In this document: piece after piece, positions 9,690-18,506 of the stretch
How the letters are laid out: every line of letters begins with the position of its first letter
Numbering within the stretch: the stretch's first letter is position 1
DNA from: Flavobacterium gyeonganense
Lineage (GTDB): Bacteria; Bacteroidota; Bacteroidia; Flavobacteriales; Flavobacteriaceae
Assembly: GCF_029625295.1 (NCBI RefSeq)
Contig: NZ_CP121112.1
Location: 4,340,001-4,404,000 of the forward strand
Reading direction: 5' to 3'
Length of the DNA: 64,000 nucleotides
Notes under the pieces: model-generated
Database searches by the model: none
What the model was told of the DNA's origin: nothing
The model's input: the letters and a program-made list of their open reading frames with translations, nothing else
Program-made: the position numbers and the translations under genes

Positions 9690-10310
9690 ATTCTTCCTGA
9701 TCGTTATTGAAATCGTAAATAAGTTTTTGAATCAGGATTTTATTTTGGATGTATTCCTCATAGCTCATGTTTTTGTCAAATAGTAAGACAATTTTGGGGT
9801 TTACAGAGTAATCCATTCTATTAATAAAATTTAAAATTTCAGATTTCGGAATAGCAGTATTGTCAATTGATACCATATTGTTCATTTTTCTAAAGCGAAA
9901 AATGACTTTATCATTTTCAGTTGACTTTTTTGTTTTATAATACACTTTAGTGAAAGGTAAAAAAGCTAAATTCTTCCCAACAGAATCGGCGTAGGAATAA
10001 TAATTCTGCGCCTTTTCATTTTTATGGGCACTGTCTGCACGTTTCTTTTCCTGAAGTTTTATAACTTGAGGAATTACTAATTTTAAAGGCAGGCGTTTGT
10101 CAATATTGAAAATCCAATTGGTTGAAATAATACTGTTTTTTCGGTTCACTTCAGCGATTGTATCTTTACCTTCGGTTTTAAAGAAAATATAAATTGGTGA
10201 GTGATCCTGTACATCTGTTACAATCGAAATATTTGATTTTGGTAATAAGACGTCTTTTTTTCTTCACATGAAAAAAGAACAAAAACAAAAAGTATAATAA
10301 AGTATTTCAT
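9679..10310 (-). pseudogene. Lipoprotein gene broken by a one-base frameshift
   Basis: An ATG at 10310 starts a good lipoprotein signal with Cys15 ('VLFSCEEKK'), but this frame stops after about 30 codons. The downstream frame is open from there to 9679 and lacks any proper start (its first usable codon is GTG at 10149). The frames join if the T run at 10255-10261 (7 T) had 8: the protein then reads 'SCEEKKDVLLPKSN' and continues to 210 residues. It lies 4 bp after the folP stop, so the two are likely cotranscribed. No domain recognised. Either a sequencing error or a slipped-strand mutation. Confidence 0.75.
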
Positions 10311-10314
10311 TTTT

Positions 10315-11139
10315 TTATAAATTTATTTTATTAAACAGCTTCACACATTCAACAGCTTCTTTAACATCATGAACACGAAGAATTTTCGCACCTTTTGTTA
10401 AAGCAATCGTATTTAGAAATGTTGTTCCGTTTAAAGCTTCCTGTGGAGTAATATCCAGAGTTTTATAAATCATTGATTTTCTTGAAACACCTGCTAAAAC
10501 CGGTAATTCTAAAAGATTAAAGAGTTCCATTTTTTGCAGCACTTCATAATTTTGGTCTGTTGTTTTAGCAAAACCAAATCCAGGGTCCAGAATCAGGTCA
10601 TTGATACCCAGACTTCTTGTTTTAGATACTTTTTCAGAGAAATAAAACAGCATTTCTTTTACAATATCATCGTATTGTGTCAGGTTTTGCATGGTCTGCG
10701 GGTTTCCACGCATGTGCATCATAATGTAAGGAACGTTGAAGTGCGCAATTACGTCAAACATTTTACTATCTAATTCTCCTGCCGAAATATCGTTTATAAT
10801 TGCGGCACCATTTTCTATACTTGCTTTTGCCACTTCTGCTCTAAAAGTATCTATTGATAATAATGTTTCAGGAAAGTGTTTTAGTATCAGTTCTATAGCA
10901 GGAATAATTCGTTCAATTTCTTGTTGTTCAGAAACGAATTCAGCACTTGGTTTACTTGAATAAGCGCCAATATCAATAAAATCAGCTCCTTCAGTTAACA
11001 TTTTTTCGATTTGTGAAATAATGTCTGACTCGTTTTTATATTTTCCGCCGTCAAAAAAAGAATTTGGAGTTACATTCAAAATTCCCATTACTTTCGGAAT
11101 CGACAAATCAATCAAACGGCCTTTACAGTTAATAAACAT
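10315..11139 (-). CDS. folP: Dihydropteroate synthase
   Basis: 274 residues, the usual length. Joins 7,8-dihydropterin pyrophosphate and p-aminobenzoate to make dihydropteroate in folate synthesis; cytoplasmic TIM barrel. Motifs: 'MGILNVTPNSFFDGG' near the N-terminus (pterin/diphosphate loop), 'DIGAYSSKP', 'LDPGFGFAKT' and 'GVSRKS' near the C-terminus. The following lipoprotein gene begins 4 bp after its stop. The 5' spacer (11140-11291) separates it from the divergent DUF1599 gene. Confidence 0.97.
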   Translation of the reverse strand: MFINCKGRLIDLSIPKVMGILNVTPNSFFDGGKYKNESDIISQIEKMLTEGADFIDIGAYSSKPSAEFVSEQQEIERIIPAIELILKHFPETLLSIDTFRAEVAKASIENGAAIINDISAGELDSKMFDVIAHFNVPYIMMHMRGNPQTMQNLTQYDDIVKEMLFYFSEKVSKTRSLGINDLILDPGFGFAKTTDQNYEVLQKMELFNLLELPVLAGVSRKSMIYKTLDITPQEALNGTTFLNTIALTKGAKILRVHDVKEAVECVKLFNKINL

Positions 11140-11291
11140 TTTGTTTAAGTTTTATTTTTTCAGCTTTAAGCCTCAGGTTGCGGGATTAACAATTTGTTTA
11201 GAAAAAACTTGAAACAAAGAAAACCTTAAACTTGAAACTATTTAATTTAATCCTTATTTTTGAACAAATTTTAGCAAATATACACCAATAA

Positions 11292-11834
11292 ATGAAGAAT
11301 ACTTCTCAAGAGTTTGATAATGTCATTGCGATTTGCCGTACGTTATTTATTAATAAAATGAAAGATTATGGGAGTGCATGGCGTATTTTAAGACTGCCAT
11401 CATTAACAGATCAGATTTTTATAAAAGCACAAAGAATCAGGAGTTTGCAGGAAAATGAAATTCGAAAAATTGATGAAGATGAAAAAGGGGAATTTATCGG
11501 AATTATAAATTATTCGATTATGGCACTGATTCAGTTAGAATTAGGTGTTGTTGAACAGCCTGATCTTGACGTTGAAAAAGCAACTGAGTTGTATGATGCT
11601 AAAGTTAAACTGACTAAAGATTTAATGGAAGCCAAAAATCATGATTATGGTGAGGCCTGGCGTGAAATGCGAATCAGTTCATTAACCGATTTGATTCTTC
11701 AGAAACTGCTTCGTGTAAAACAAATTGAAGACAATAAAGGGGCAACATTAGTTTCTGAAGGCATTGATGCCAATTATCAGGACATGATTAATTATGCTGT
11801 CTTTGCCTTAATACTAAATCCTATCAATAAATAA
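11292..11834 (+). CDS. DUF1599 domain protein with internal duplication
   Basis: 180 residues, soluble. Two halves are clearly repeats: 'KMKDYGSAWRILRLPSLTD' in the first and 'KNHDYGEAWREMRISSLTD' in the second, each followed by a helix with conserved Lys/Arg. This matches the DUF1599 family, whose role is not established; the repeated helical unit with acidic and DYG residues is reminiscent of all-alpha nucleotide pyrophosphatases, which is my inference. It lies 84 bp before the DoxX-like gene and points away from folP, a common arrangement in flavobacteria. Confidence 0.85.
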   Translation: MKNTSQEFDNVIAICRTLFINKMKDYGSAWRILRLPSLTDQIFIKAQRIRSLQENEIRKIDEDEKGEFIGIINYSIMALIQLELGVVEQPDLDVEKATELYDAKVKLTKDLMEAKNHDYGEAWREMRISSLTDLILQKLLRVKQIEDNKGATLVSEGIDANYQDMINYAVFALILNPINK

Positions 11835-11918
11835 AATTCCTCTAATTTAAATTCTAAATCCCAAGTTTAAAATTGGAATTTGGAGTTTGAAAATGGGATT
11901 TTTAAATTTAATATTTTT

Positions 11919-13019
11919 ATGAAAAACATCATTACCCAATTCTCCCGAATATTTGTCGGCGTACTTTTTATCATTTCCGGATTAATTAAACTGAATGACC
12001 CTGTTGGTTTCTCTTATAAATTAACCGAATATTTTAGTGAACCGGTTTTTAATATGCCGTTTTTAGCTCCTTTTACATTAGGATTAGCTATCTTCTTAGT
12101 GATTTTAGAGGTAGTTTTAGGAGTAATGTTGTTGGTTGGATATAAAACAAAAACGACAATTTGGAGCTTACTGGTTTTAATAGTCTTCTTTACCTTTTTG
12201 ACTTTTTATTCTGCTTATTTTGATGTAGTAAAAGATTGCGGTTGTTTTGGTGACGCATTGCATTTGACACCTTGGGAATCGTTCACAAAAGATGTCGTTT
12301 TATTATTTTTTATTTTGATTTTATTTTTTAATCAGAAATTAATAAAACCATTCTTTTCAACACCGCAAACTAATTTTGCAGTTTACTTAAGTGTTGTTTT
12401 ATGTGCTTTTATGGCAGTGTGGGTTTTAAATCATAATCCAATCAAAGATTTTCGTCCTTATAAGGTAGGAACCAATATCGAAAAAGGAATGGAGATTCCT
12501 GAAGGCGCCCCTAAATCTGTAGTTGAAATGATTTTTATCTATAAAGTAAATGGTGTTGATAAGGAATTTACTGAAAAAGATTTAATGAATATCCCTGAGG
12601 GAGCGACTTTTGTTGACCGAAAAGATAAGGTAATTACGGAAGGGTATGTGCCTCCCATTCATGATTTTACAATGACTAAAGATGGGTCAGATTATAAAGA
12701 AGAGTTACTAAAAGAACCAAAATTACTGATGTTTGTAACATATGATTTGGCTTTATCAAGTCCTGACGGCATGAAACAGCTAGAAATGCTAAATACTCAG
12801 GCAAAAGCAAAAGGGTATAAAGTAATTGGTATGACCGCTTCAAATGACGAAATGATTGCAAAAACTAAAAAGCAATACGGCTTAAACATTGATTTCTATT
12901 TTTGTGATGCCACTGCTTTAAAAACAATAGAAAGGGCCAATCCAAGCATTGTGGTGGTTCAAAATGGTATTATCGTTCAAAAAGTGCATTATAATGATAT
13001 TGACGAATTAAAGTTATAA
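11919..13019 (+). CDS. DoxX/MauE-like membrane protein with thioredoxin-like C-terminus
   Basis: The ATG at 11919 is chosen because the TTG 39 bp upstream adds residues from a repetitive spacer. The first 180 residues hold four or five membrane helices of the DoxX/MauE type, with 'GVLFIISGLIKLNDPVGF' at the start and a 'DCGCFGD' motif between helices. The C-terminal part (about 230-366) looks like a thioredoxin fold used for quinone or thiol redox chemistry ('KLLMFVTYDL', then 'KGYKVIGMTASND') but lacks a CxxC. Inner-membrane location. Exact function unknown. Confidence 0.85.
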   Translation: MKNIITQFSRIFVGVLFIISGLIKLNDPVGFSYKLTEYFSEPVFNMPFLAPFTLGLAIFLVILEVVLGVMLLVGYKTKTTIWSLLVLIVFFTFLTFYSAYFDVVKDCGCFGDALHLTPWESFTKDVVLLFFILILFFNQKLIKPFFSTPQTNFAVYLSVVLCAFMAVWVLNHNPIKDFRPYKVGTNIEKGMEIPEGAPKSVVEMIFIYKVNGVDKEFTEKDLMNIPEGATFVDRKDKVITEGYVPPIHDFTMTKDGSDYKEELLKEPKLLMFVTYDLALSSPDGMKQLEMLNTQAKAKGYKVIGMTASNDEMIAKTKKQYGLNIDFYFCDATALKTIERANPSIVVVQNGIIVQKVHYNDIDELKL

Positions 13020-13082
13020 TGTAAGAAAAGCGAATTTATGCTCATAAATGTTTCATAATTAAATTGTTATTGGAATTTCTTT

Positions 13083-13110
13083 TTTTGTAATTTTGTTCGG
13101 AATTACAAAA
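13083..13110 (+). promoter_or_regulatory. Candidate porQ promoter with a 10-bp palindrome
   Basis: TAATTTTG at 13088-13095 matches TANNTTTG. It overlaps a perfect 10-bp inverted repeat (TTTTGTAATT at 13083-13092, AATTACAAAA at 13101-13110). It lies 115 bp upstream of porQ. The palindrome could be an operator or chance in AT-rich DNA. Confidence 0.4.
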
Positions 13111-13209
13111 TATAGGTAGATTTTAAGTTATATTTTAAAATTTTTATGTTTCATAATTATAATTTTATCTCCATATTTTCGTTCTGATAAAGACTAGCTC
13201 TTAACATAC

Positions 13210-14228
13210 ATGTTGAAAAAAATATTTTGTTTTTTTTGTTTGTGAATTTTTCTCTGTCTTATGGACAAATTGGTGGGCGATATGCCTATCAGTTTTTAAA
13301 TTTGACAACTTCACCAAGGCAGGCGGCGTTAGGAGGAAAATCGATTACAATTTACGACGAGGATGTTAATCAGGTCATGTTTAATCCGGCAACTTTAAAT
13401 GCAGATATGGACAATCATCTGGCAATGAATTACGGCAATTATTATGGGGAAGCTTCTTATGGAACAGCTTCTTATGCCTATACTTACGACAGACATTTGC
13501 AGACATTTTACGCCGGAATCAGCTATATAAATTACGGTACTTTTGAAGGATATGATGAAAATGGTCAGGCTACTTCAGATTTTACCGGAAGTGAGGGAGC
13601 TCTTTCGGTAGGTTATGCATACAATATTCCCTATACAGACATACATATTGGTGCAAACGCAAAATTGATAACATCCACTTTAGAAAGTTACAATTCCGTT
13701 GGTGGTGCGTTAGATTTAGGTTTTTTGTTCATTGATGAAAGAAATGATGTAAACTGGGCATTGGCAATACGAAATATAGGAACACAGTTTACTACTTATT
13801 CCGGAATAAAAGAAAAATTACCGCTGGAAATTATTGCGGGTGTTTCGCAAGAATTGGATCATGTGCCTATCAGATGGCATTTGTCTCTGGAAAATTTACA
13901 GCAATGGAATATTTCTTTTTCTAACCCTGTACGTGGACAAGGTAATATTGATGGTTCATCTGAGCCGGAGAAAGTCTCCTTTGTAAATAATGCTTTAAGA
14001 CATGTAGTCTTTGGAGTAGAACTTTTTCCTAAAAAAGCATTCAATATTAGAGTAGGTTATAATTTTAGAAGAGGTGAAGAATTAAGAATTGAAGAACAGC
14101 GTAATTTTTCAGGAGTTTCATTAGGTTTTGGATTAAAAATGAATAGATTAAAATTTAATTATTCATATTCTAAATATACATTAGCAGCAAATACAAGTCT
14201 TTTTGGTTTAAATATTAATCTTCAATAA
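13210..14228 (+). pseudogene. porQ: Type IX secretion protein PorQ, apparent frameshift in signal peptide
   Basis: From residue 'SLSYGQIGGRYAYQFLNL' onward the product matches PorQ, an outer-membrane beta-barrel of the T9SS attachment complex that works with PorU, PorV and PorZ. The frame has no proper start: the first in-frame codon is a TTG at 13227. An ATG at 13210 begins a normal signal peptide (MLKKIFCFF...) in the other frame. Adding one T to the run at 13230-13237 (8 T) joins them and gives a 339-residue protein with a clean signal peptide. Followed 9 bp later by a YkuD_2 gene and then cmk. Confidence 0.8.
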
Positions 14229-14237
14229 TGATTTTAA

Positions 14238-14837
14238 ATGAGAATATTTAATTTGATTTTAGTTTTAATAGTATCAGGTGCTTTTATCAGTTCAAAACCT
14301 TACTTTAAAGATGAACCTAATAGCATGGAAATAGAAAGAATTAATTTTAGAATTGATGAAATGAAATCAATGCTGAAAGCTAATTCTAAATACAATTCTA
14401 AAATTGCTTTTTTTGTTGATATGAGAATTCCATCCGGGAAAAATCGTTTTTTCGTTTATGATCTTCAAAATAATAAAATAATAGATCAGGGACTTGTAGC
14501 TCATGGATGTGGTTCTGAAACCGGAATAAAAGGAGACTTGAAGTTTAGCAATGCACCTAATTCAAACTGCACTTCATTAGGAAGGTATGCTATTGGAAGT
14601 AATTACAATGGAATGTTTGGAAAAGCATATCGATTATCCGGACTGGATGAAACAAATAGTAATGCATACAAAAGAGCGATTGTCTTACATCATTATTCGG
14701 CTGTTCCATACGATGAACAGGATCACTACATCAGCCGTAGTCATGGTTGCCCAATGGTGAACGAACAGTTTTTTAAAAGAATTGAAAAAATCATTGATTC
14801 TTCAAAATCAAACATCCTTTTAGATATTTATTATTAA
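14238..14837 (+). CDS. L,D-transpeptidase-like catalytic domain protein (YkuD_2)
   Basis: 199 residues with an N-terminal signal or anchor (residues 1-19). The C-terminal half carries 'SRSHGCPMV', the cysteine-containing active site of the murein L,D-transpeptidase (YkuD_2) family, and 'IVLHHYSAVP' with the upstream histidines. Enzymes of the wider superfamily join peptidoglycan stem peptides or attach proteins to them; the activity of this branch is not well established. It lies 9 bp after porQ and shortly before cmk, so it is probably in the porQ transcript. Periplasmic. Confidence 0.88.
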   Translation: MRIFNLILVLIVSGAFISSKPYFKDEPNSMEIERINFRIDEMKSMLKANSKYNSKIAFFVDMRIPSGKNRFFVYDLQNNKIIDQGLVAHGCGSETGIKGDLKFSNAPNSNCTSLGRYAIGSNYNGMFGKAYRLSGLDETNSNAYKRAIVLHHYSAVPYDEQDHYISRSHGCPMVNEQFFKRIEKIIDSSKSNILLDIYY

Positions 14838-14872
14838 TACATAATAAAATTATTTTAACTAAAATTACCAAC

Positions 14873-15565
14873 TTGAAAAATATTACTATTGCTATTGACG
14901 GTTTTTCATCAACCGGAAAAAGCACTTTAGCAAAACAATTGGCCAGTAAACTTGCTTATGTTTATGTTGATACCGGAGCAATGTATCGTGCAGTTGCTCT
15001 TTATGCAATGAATAACAATTTTATTAAAGCCGATTTTTTTGACAAGAAAGCTTTAATTGATTCACTTCCTAAAATTCAATTAGAGTTTAAATACAATGCT
15101 GATTTAGGCTTTGCCGAAATTTACCTGAACGGTGAAAATGTCGAAAAACAAATTCGTACCATTGAAGTTTCCAGTTTTGTTAGTAAAGTTGCTGAAGTTT
15201 CTGAAGTTCGTTCAAAATTAGTTGAGCAACAACAGGAAATGGGAACCAACAAGGCTATTGTAATGGATGGAAGAGATATTGGAACAGTAGTTTTTCCAAC
15301 AGCAGAACTTAAAATATTCATGACAGCCAGCGCTGAAACCCGTGCACAACGACGTTTTAACGAATTGCAGCAAAAGGGAGATAATGTTTCTTATGAAGAG
15401 GTTTTAAAAAACGTTGTCGAGAGAGATTACATAGATACGCACCGTGAAGATTCTCCTTTAGTAATTGCTGACGATGCGATAGAAATTGATAATTCCTATT
15501 TAAATAAAGAAGAACAATTTGCAGCAGTTTTAGAGTTGGTAAACGAAGTTGTTAAAACTGTTTAA
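14873..15565 (+). CDS. cmk: Cytidylate kinase
   Basis: 230 residues. Phosphorylates CMP and dCMP using ATP. P-loop 'GFSSTGKSTLAK' at residues 10-21, 'YVDTGAMYRAVA' and 'VMDGRDIGTVVFP' are all characteristic. The only start that keeps the P-loop at its normal distance is TTG at 14873; no in-frame ATG is nearby, so a TTG start is likely. Sits at the end of the porQ-YkuD_2-cmk group, an arrangement in which porQ and cmk are often neighbours in Bacteroidota. Confidence 0.95.
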   Translation: MKNITIAIDGFSSTGKSTLAKQLASKLAYVYVDTGAMYRAVALYAMNNNFIKADFFDKKALIDSLPKIQLEFKYNADLGFAEIYLNGENVEKQIRTIEVSSFVSKVAEVSEVRSKLVEQQQEMGTNKAIVMDGRDIGTVVFPTAELKIFMTASAETRAQRRFNELQQKGDNVSYEEVLKNVVERDYIDTHREDSPLVIADDAIEIDNSYLNKEEQFAAVLELVNEVVKTV

Positions 15566-15631
15566 TTCTTTGTAGATTTCATTTTTAATGGTAGTTTTAC
15601 CGCTTCATTTATTTAATAGACAAATACTACT

Positions 15632-16894
15632 ATGGATATAAAGCTAAGACTTACAATCATGAATTTTTTCCAGTTTTTTGTATGGGGAATATGGTTGATT
15701 TCATTAGGAGGGTATATGGGACAGGTTTTTGGTCCTTTAGAAGGGAGTAGTATTGGATTATCGATTGGAAGAACATATGGTTCAATGGGCTGGGCGAGTT
15801 TATTCATGCCGGCTTTACTAGGTATTATTGCGGATAAGTATCTGAGTGCTCAAAAGGTATTGGGGATTTCTCACATTATTGCCGGAATTGCAATATATTT
15901 TGCTACCAGAGCAACTAATTCTACAGAGATGTACTGGGTTATTTTTGCTACAAGCTGCTTTTATATGCCGACTATTGCATTAAATAATTCTGTAAGCTAT
16001 GCGGTTCTGAATAAATTTAGCTTTGATGTTCAAAAAACATTTACTCCAATCCGGGTATGGGGAACAGTAGGTTTTATAATCGCTATGTGGGTAACGGATC
16101 TGACTGATTGGAAATCAAACACACTTCAGTTTGTTTTTGCTTCAGTATCAATGATTATTACAGGACTTTTTTGTTTTACTTTGCCCGATGTACCTGCTGA
16201 AAACAAAAATAGTAATCAGTCATTAACGAGTAAATTTGGTTTAGATAGTTTTGTACTTTTTAAGCAGAAGAAAATGGCAATATTCTTCGTTTTCGCAATG
16301 TTATTAGGTGCAGCACTACAAATAACAAATATGTTTGGTGATACTTTTATAAGAGATTTTGGTTCTAATCCTGAATATAAAGGTACTTTTGGGGTTGAAC
16401 ATTCTGTTTTTATTATTTCGTTATCCCAAATTTCAGAGACTCTTTTTATCCTGACCATTCCGTTTTTCTTAAAACGATTCGGTATTAAACAGGTAATGAT
16501 TTTTAGTATGATTGCCTGGGTATTGCGTTTTGCTTTATTTGGAATAGGAAATCCCGGTTCCGGAGTTATTTTCCTGATATTATCGATGATAGTATATGGT
16601 ATGGCATTTGACTTTTTTAATATTTCGGGCTCATTATTTGTGGAAAAACAAACAAACAGTAAAATTAGGTCAAGTGCTCAGGGTTTATTTATGTTAATGA
16701 CAAATGGTGTAGGAGCCATAATTGGAGGTGAAATGGCAGGGCGTACAGTAAGTTATTTTACTATTGCTAATAAAATTCAATGGCCAAGTGTCTGGTTTTC
16801 ATTTGCTGCTTATGCATTTGTAATTGCAATAGCTTTTGCAATTTTATTTAAATACAAACATGATCCAAAAGAGCTGGAAAATTTAGAACATTAA
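15632..16894 (+). CDS. MFS transporter, nucleoside:H+ symporter type
   Basis: 420 residues with 12 predicted membrane helices. The N-terminus 'LRLTIMNFFQFFVWGIWLIS' and the 'GRTYGSMGWASLFMPALLGI' loop resemble the NupG/XapB nucleoside transporter family, as does 'TFTPIRVWGTVGFI'. Inner-membrane uptake of nucleosides by proton symport is inferred from family resemblance. It is followed by a very strong bidirectional terminator and is probably a single-gene unit. Confidence 0.85.
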   Translation: MDIKLRLTIMNFFQFFVWGIWLISLGGYMGQVFGPLEGSSIGLSIGRTYGSMGWASLFMPALLGIIADKYLSAQKVLGISHIIAGIAIYFATRATNSTEMYWVIFATSCFYMPTIALNNSVSYAVLNKFSFDVQKTFTPIRVWGTVGFIIAMWVTDLTDWKSNTLQFVFASVSMIITGLFCFTLPDVPAENKNSNQSLTSKFGLDSFVLFKQKKMAIFFVFAMLLGAALQITNMFGDTFIRDFGSNPEYKGTFGVEHSVFIISLSQISETLFILTIPFFLKRFGIKQVMIFSMIAWVLRFALFGIGNPGSGVIFLILSMIVYGMAFDFFNISGSLFVEKQTNSKIRSSAQGLFMLMTNGVGAIIGGEMAGRTVSYFTIANKIQWPSVWFSFAAYAFVIAIAFAILFKYKHDPKELENLEH

Positions 16895-16910
16895 TTAGAA
16901 AGAAATATAT

Positions 16911-16950
16911 AAACAAATAATCCCACTTCTTTAGGTGGGATTATTTGTTT
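16911..16950. terminator. Bidirectional terminator, 16-bp perfect stem
   Basis: Arms 16911-16926 (AAACAAATAATCCCAC) and 16935-16950 pair perfectly around an 8-nt loop. The A-rich left end and T-rich right end allow it to work in both directions, between the transporter gene and the convergent NTF2-like gene. Confidence 0.9.
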
Positions 16951-16969
16951 ATAATTTAAAATAAGATTT

Positions 16970-17440
16970 TTATTGAGCCTCTTGGAATTTTTTAAGTGAA
17001 AGCAGCGCCTGTTCTCTTACCTTATTTTGGAAAAATCCTGTCCAGCCTAATAAATATCCGGTAATTCCGAAAGCTTGTTTCGACCATTTCCATACATCAA
17101 AATTATCGGTATGTTTGATAATTAATCCATCCTGAAAAAGAAATTCAGCAGAAACCTGATTAACTACCTTTCGATTTGTCTTACTAAATTTATAAGTGGC
17201 AACCCATCGGGCAGATCCGGAAAATTCATCTGCTTTTATATTTGAAAATTCGATTTTAATATCTCCTTTACTTTTTAAAAGCAACATTTTCCACATTTTA
17301 GACACCTGTTCTTCTTTTAGAAGACCAAAGGCTGGATCGATAAAATGTACATTAGGGTGATAACACTCACTCATCGTTTTAGCATCTGCATTTGCAAACG
17401 CAGTATAAAATTTAGCAATTAAGTTCTCGTTAGGATTCAT
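16970..17440 (-). CDS. NTF2-like (SnoaL-type) protein
   Basis: 156 residues with the SnoaL/NTF2 fold signature: N-terminal helix 'IAKFYTAFANADAKTMSECY', then 'NVHFIDPAFG', then strands including 'SGSARWVATYKFSKTNR' and the C-terminal 'IIKHTDNFDVWKW'. Family members are small cone-shaped proteins acting as enzymes or ligand carriers; the substrate is unknown. No signal peptide. It is the last gene of a minus-strand run that begins at the spermidine-synthase-like gene, with a 48-bp gap to the gene before it. Confidence 0.85.
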   Translation of the reverse strand: MNPNENLIAKFYTAFANADAKTMSECYHPNVHFIDPAFGLLKEEQVSKMWKMLLLKSKGDIKIEFSNIKADEFSGSARWVATYKFSKTNRKVVNQVSAEFLFQDGLIIKHTDNFDVWKWSKQAFGITGYLLGWTGFFQNKVREQALLSLKKFQEAQ

Positions 17441-17488
17441 TATAACAAAATTAGACTATAAAAGTAAGATTTTTTTTGGTTTGATAAC

Positions 17489-18013
17489 TTATAAAAGACT
17501 AATTGCTGCAGCGGTGTCAAAAGTTTTTTTCGATTGGTCAAAAGCAGTCGAAAAATAATTTTTTCTGTTCACTGCTGTAAAATAGCCTGTCTGATTTCCA
17601 AAAGTATCAGCATTACCGGTAAGTATAAATCTGATGGCATAAATATCCGTTTTTTTTAATTTCAAAAATTCTGCAGGAGTAAAATAATAGTAAGAAGTAG
17701 TTTTTCCTTCTTCACTCTCTTTAACATTTTTATCCACACATGCAATTACATCAGCATTGACTAAATCAACATATACGCCTCCTGAAATTTTGGTTTTATC
17801 ATTTCCTGTCGCGATCGTTAATTTTAGAATTCCGCCTTTATCAGTTTTGGCTATCTGTACTTCTATTTCTCCTGTGAGAATATATTTCTCACAAATAAAA
17901 GTATAACTTTCAGTTGCAGGAAAGGGTTTTGAACCTTTTACACTTATGGTTTGCTGTGCATTCGTAAAAAATGAAATTAAAAGAAACGAAATGAAGGATA
18001 ATTTTAAAGTCAT
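17489..18013 (-). CDS. Secreted protein of unknown function
   Basis: 174 residues with a cleavable signal peptide (residues 1-19, ending 'TNAQQ'). The mature part looks all-beta. It contains 'DLVNADVIACVDKN' and 'YAIRFILTGNADTFGNQTGYFT'. I recognise no family. Periplasmic or secreted. It lies 16 bp after a lipoprotein gene, so the two are probably cotranscribed. Confidence 0.75.
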   Translation of the reverse strand: MTLKLSFISFLLISFFTNAQQTISVKGSKPFPATESYTFICEKYILTGEIEVQIAKTDKGGILKLTIATGNDKTKISGGVYVDLVNADVIACVDKNVKESEEGKTTSYYYFTPAEFLKLKKTDIYAIRFILTGNADTFGNQTGYFTAVNRKNYFSTAFDQSKKTFDTAAAISLL

Positions 18014-18029
18014 AAGTGTATCTAGTTAT

Positions 18030-18500
18030 TTAATTAGCGTTAGTGTCAAATTTTTCATCCCAGTCCATTGATTTTATAGCAGAAATTAAATTTTCTTCGT
18101 TTACAAAAACACGGAGTTCTTTATTGGCGACCTTTTTTGTGTACAAAGCGCGATATCGATAGATGGTTTCGTTTTTAGATTTATAAACACCTTCTAATTT
18201 CAAATCAATAAAGCTTCCGTAGTATTGTCGAAATCTTAAACAAGTCTTAGTTAAACGTTCTTCAGTTGTGTTCTCCATAACTGATTTTGTTACTTCTGTT
18301 TCATTAAAGGGTTTGAACTTTGATGTATTGCACGTTTCAAGAACTCTTTTTCCTAATGAATAAGCTTTGTTTTCCTGACCTGAATTTATTTCTGTTTCTA
18401 AAACTTTTTTAATTTTTAGATCTTCAGTATTTCTGCTTACTGTTTTAGATTTGCAGCCTATTAATAGCAACAAACATATAATCAATCCTGCTTTCTTCAT
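18030..18500 (-). CDS. Hypothetical lipoprotein
   Basis: 156 residues. Lipoprotein signal with Cys16 in 'LLIGCKSK'. The mature part has no domain that I can name; it contains 'CLRFRQYYGSFIDLKLEGV', and a region resembling small DUF3887-like folds is possible but not supported. It starts 6 bp after the stop of the M23 gene, which implies a shared transcript. Envelope location is inferred. Confidence 0.75.
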   Translation of the reverse strand: MKKAGLIICLLLLIGCKSKTVSRNTEDLKIKKVLETEINSGQENKAYSLGKRVLETCNTSKFKPFNETEVTKSVMENTTEERLTKTCLRFRQYYGSFIDLKLEGVYKSKNETIYRYRALYTKKVANKELRVFVNEENLISAIKSMDWDEKFDTNAN

Positions 18501-18506
18501 AACTAT

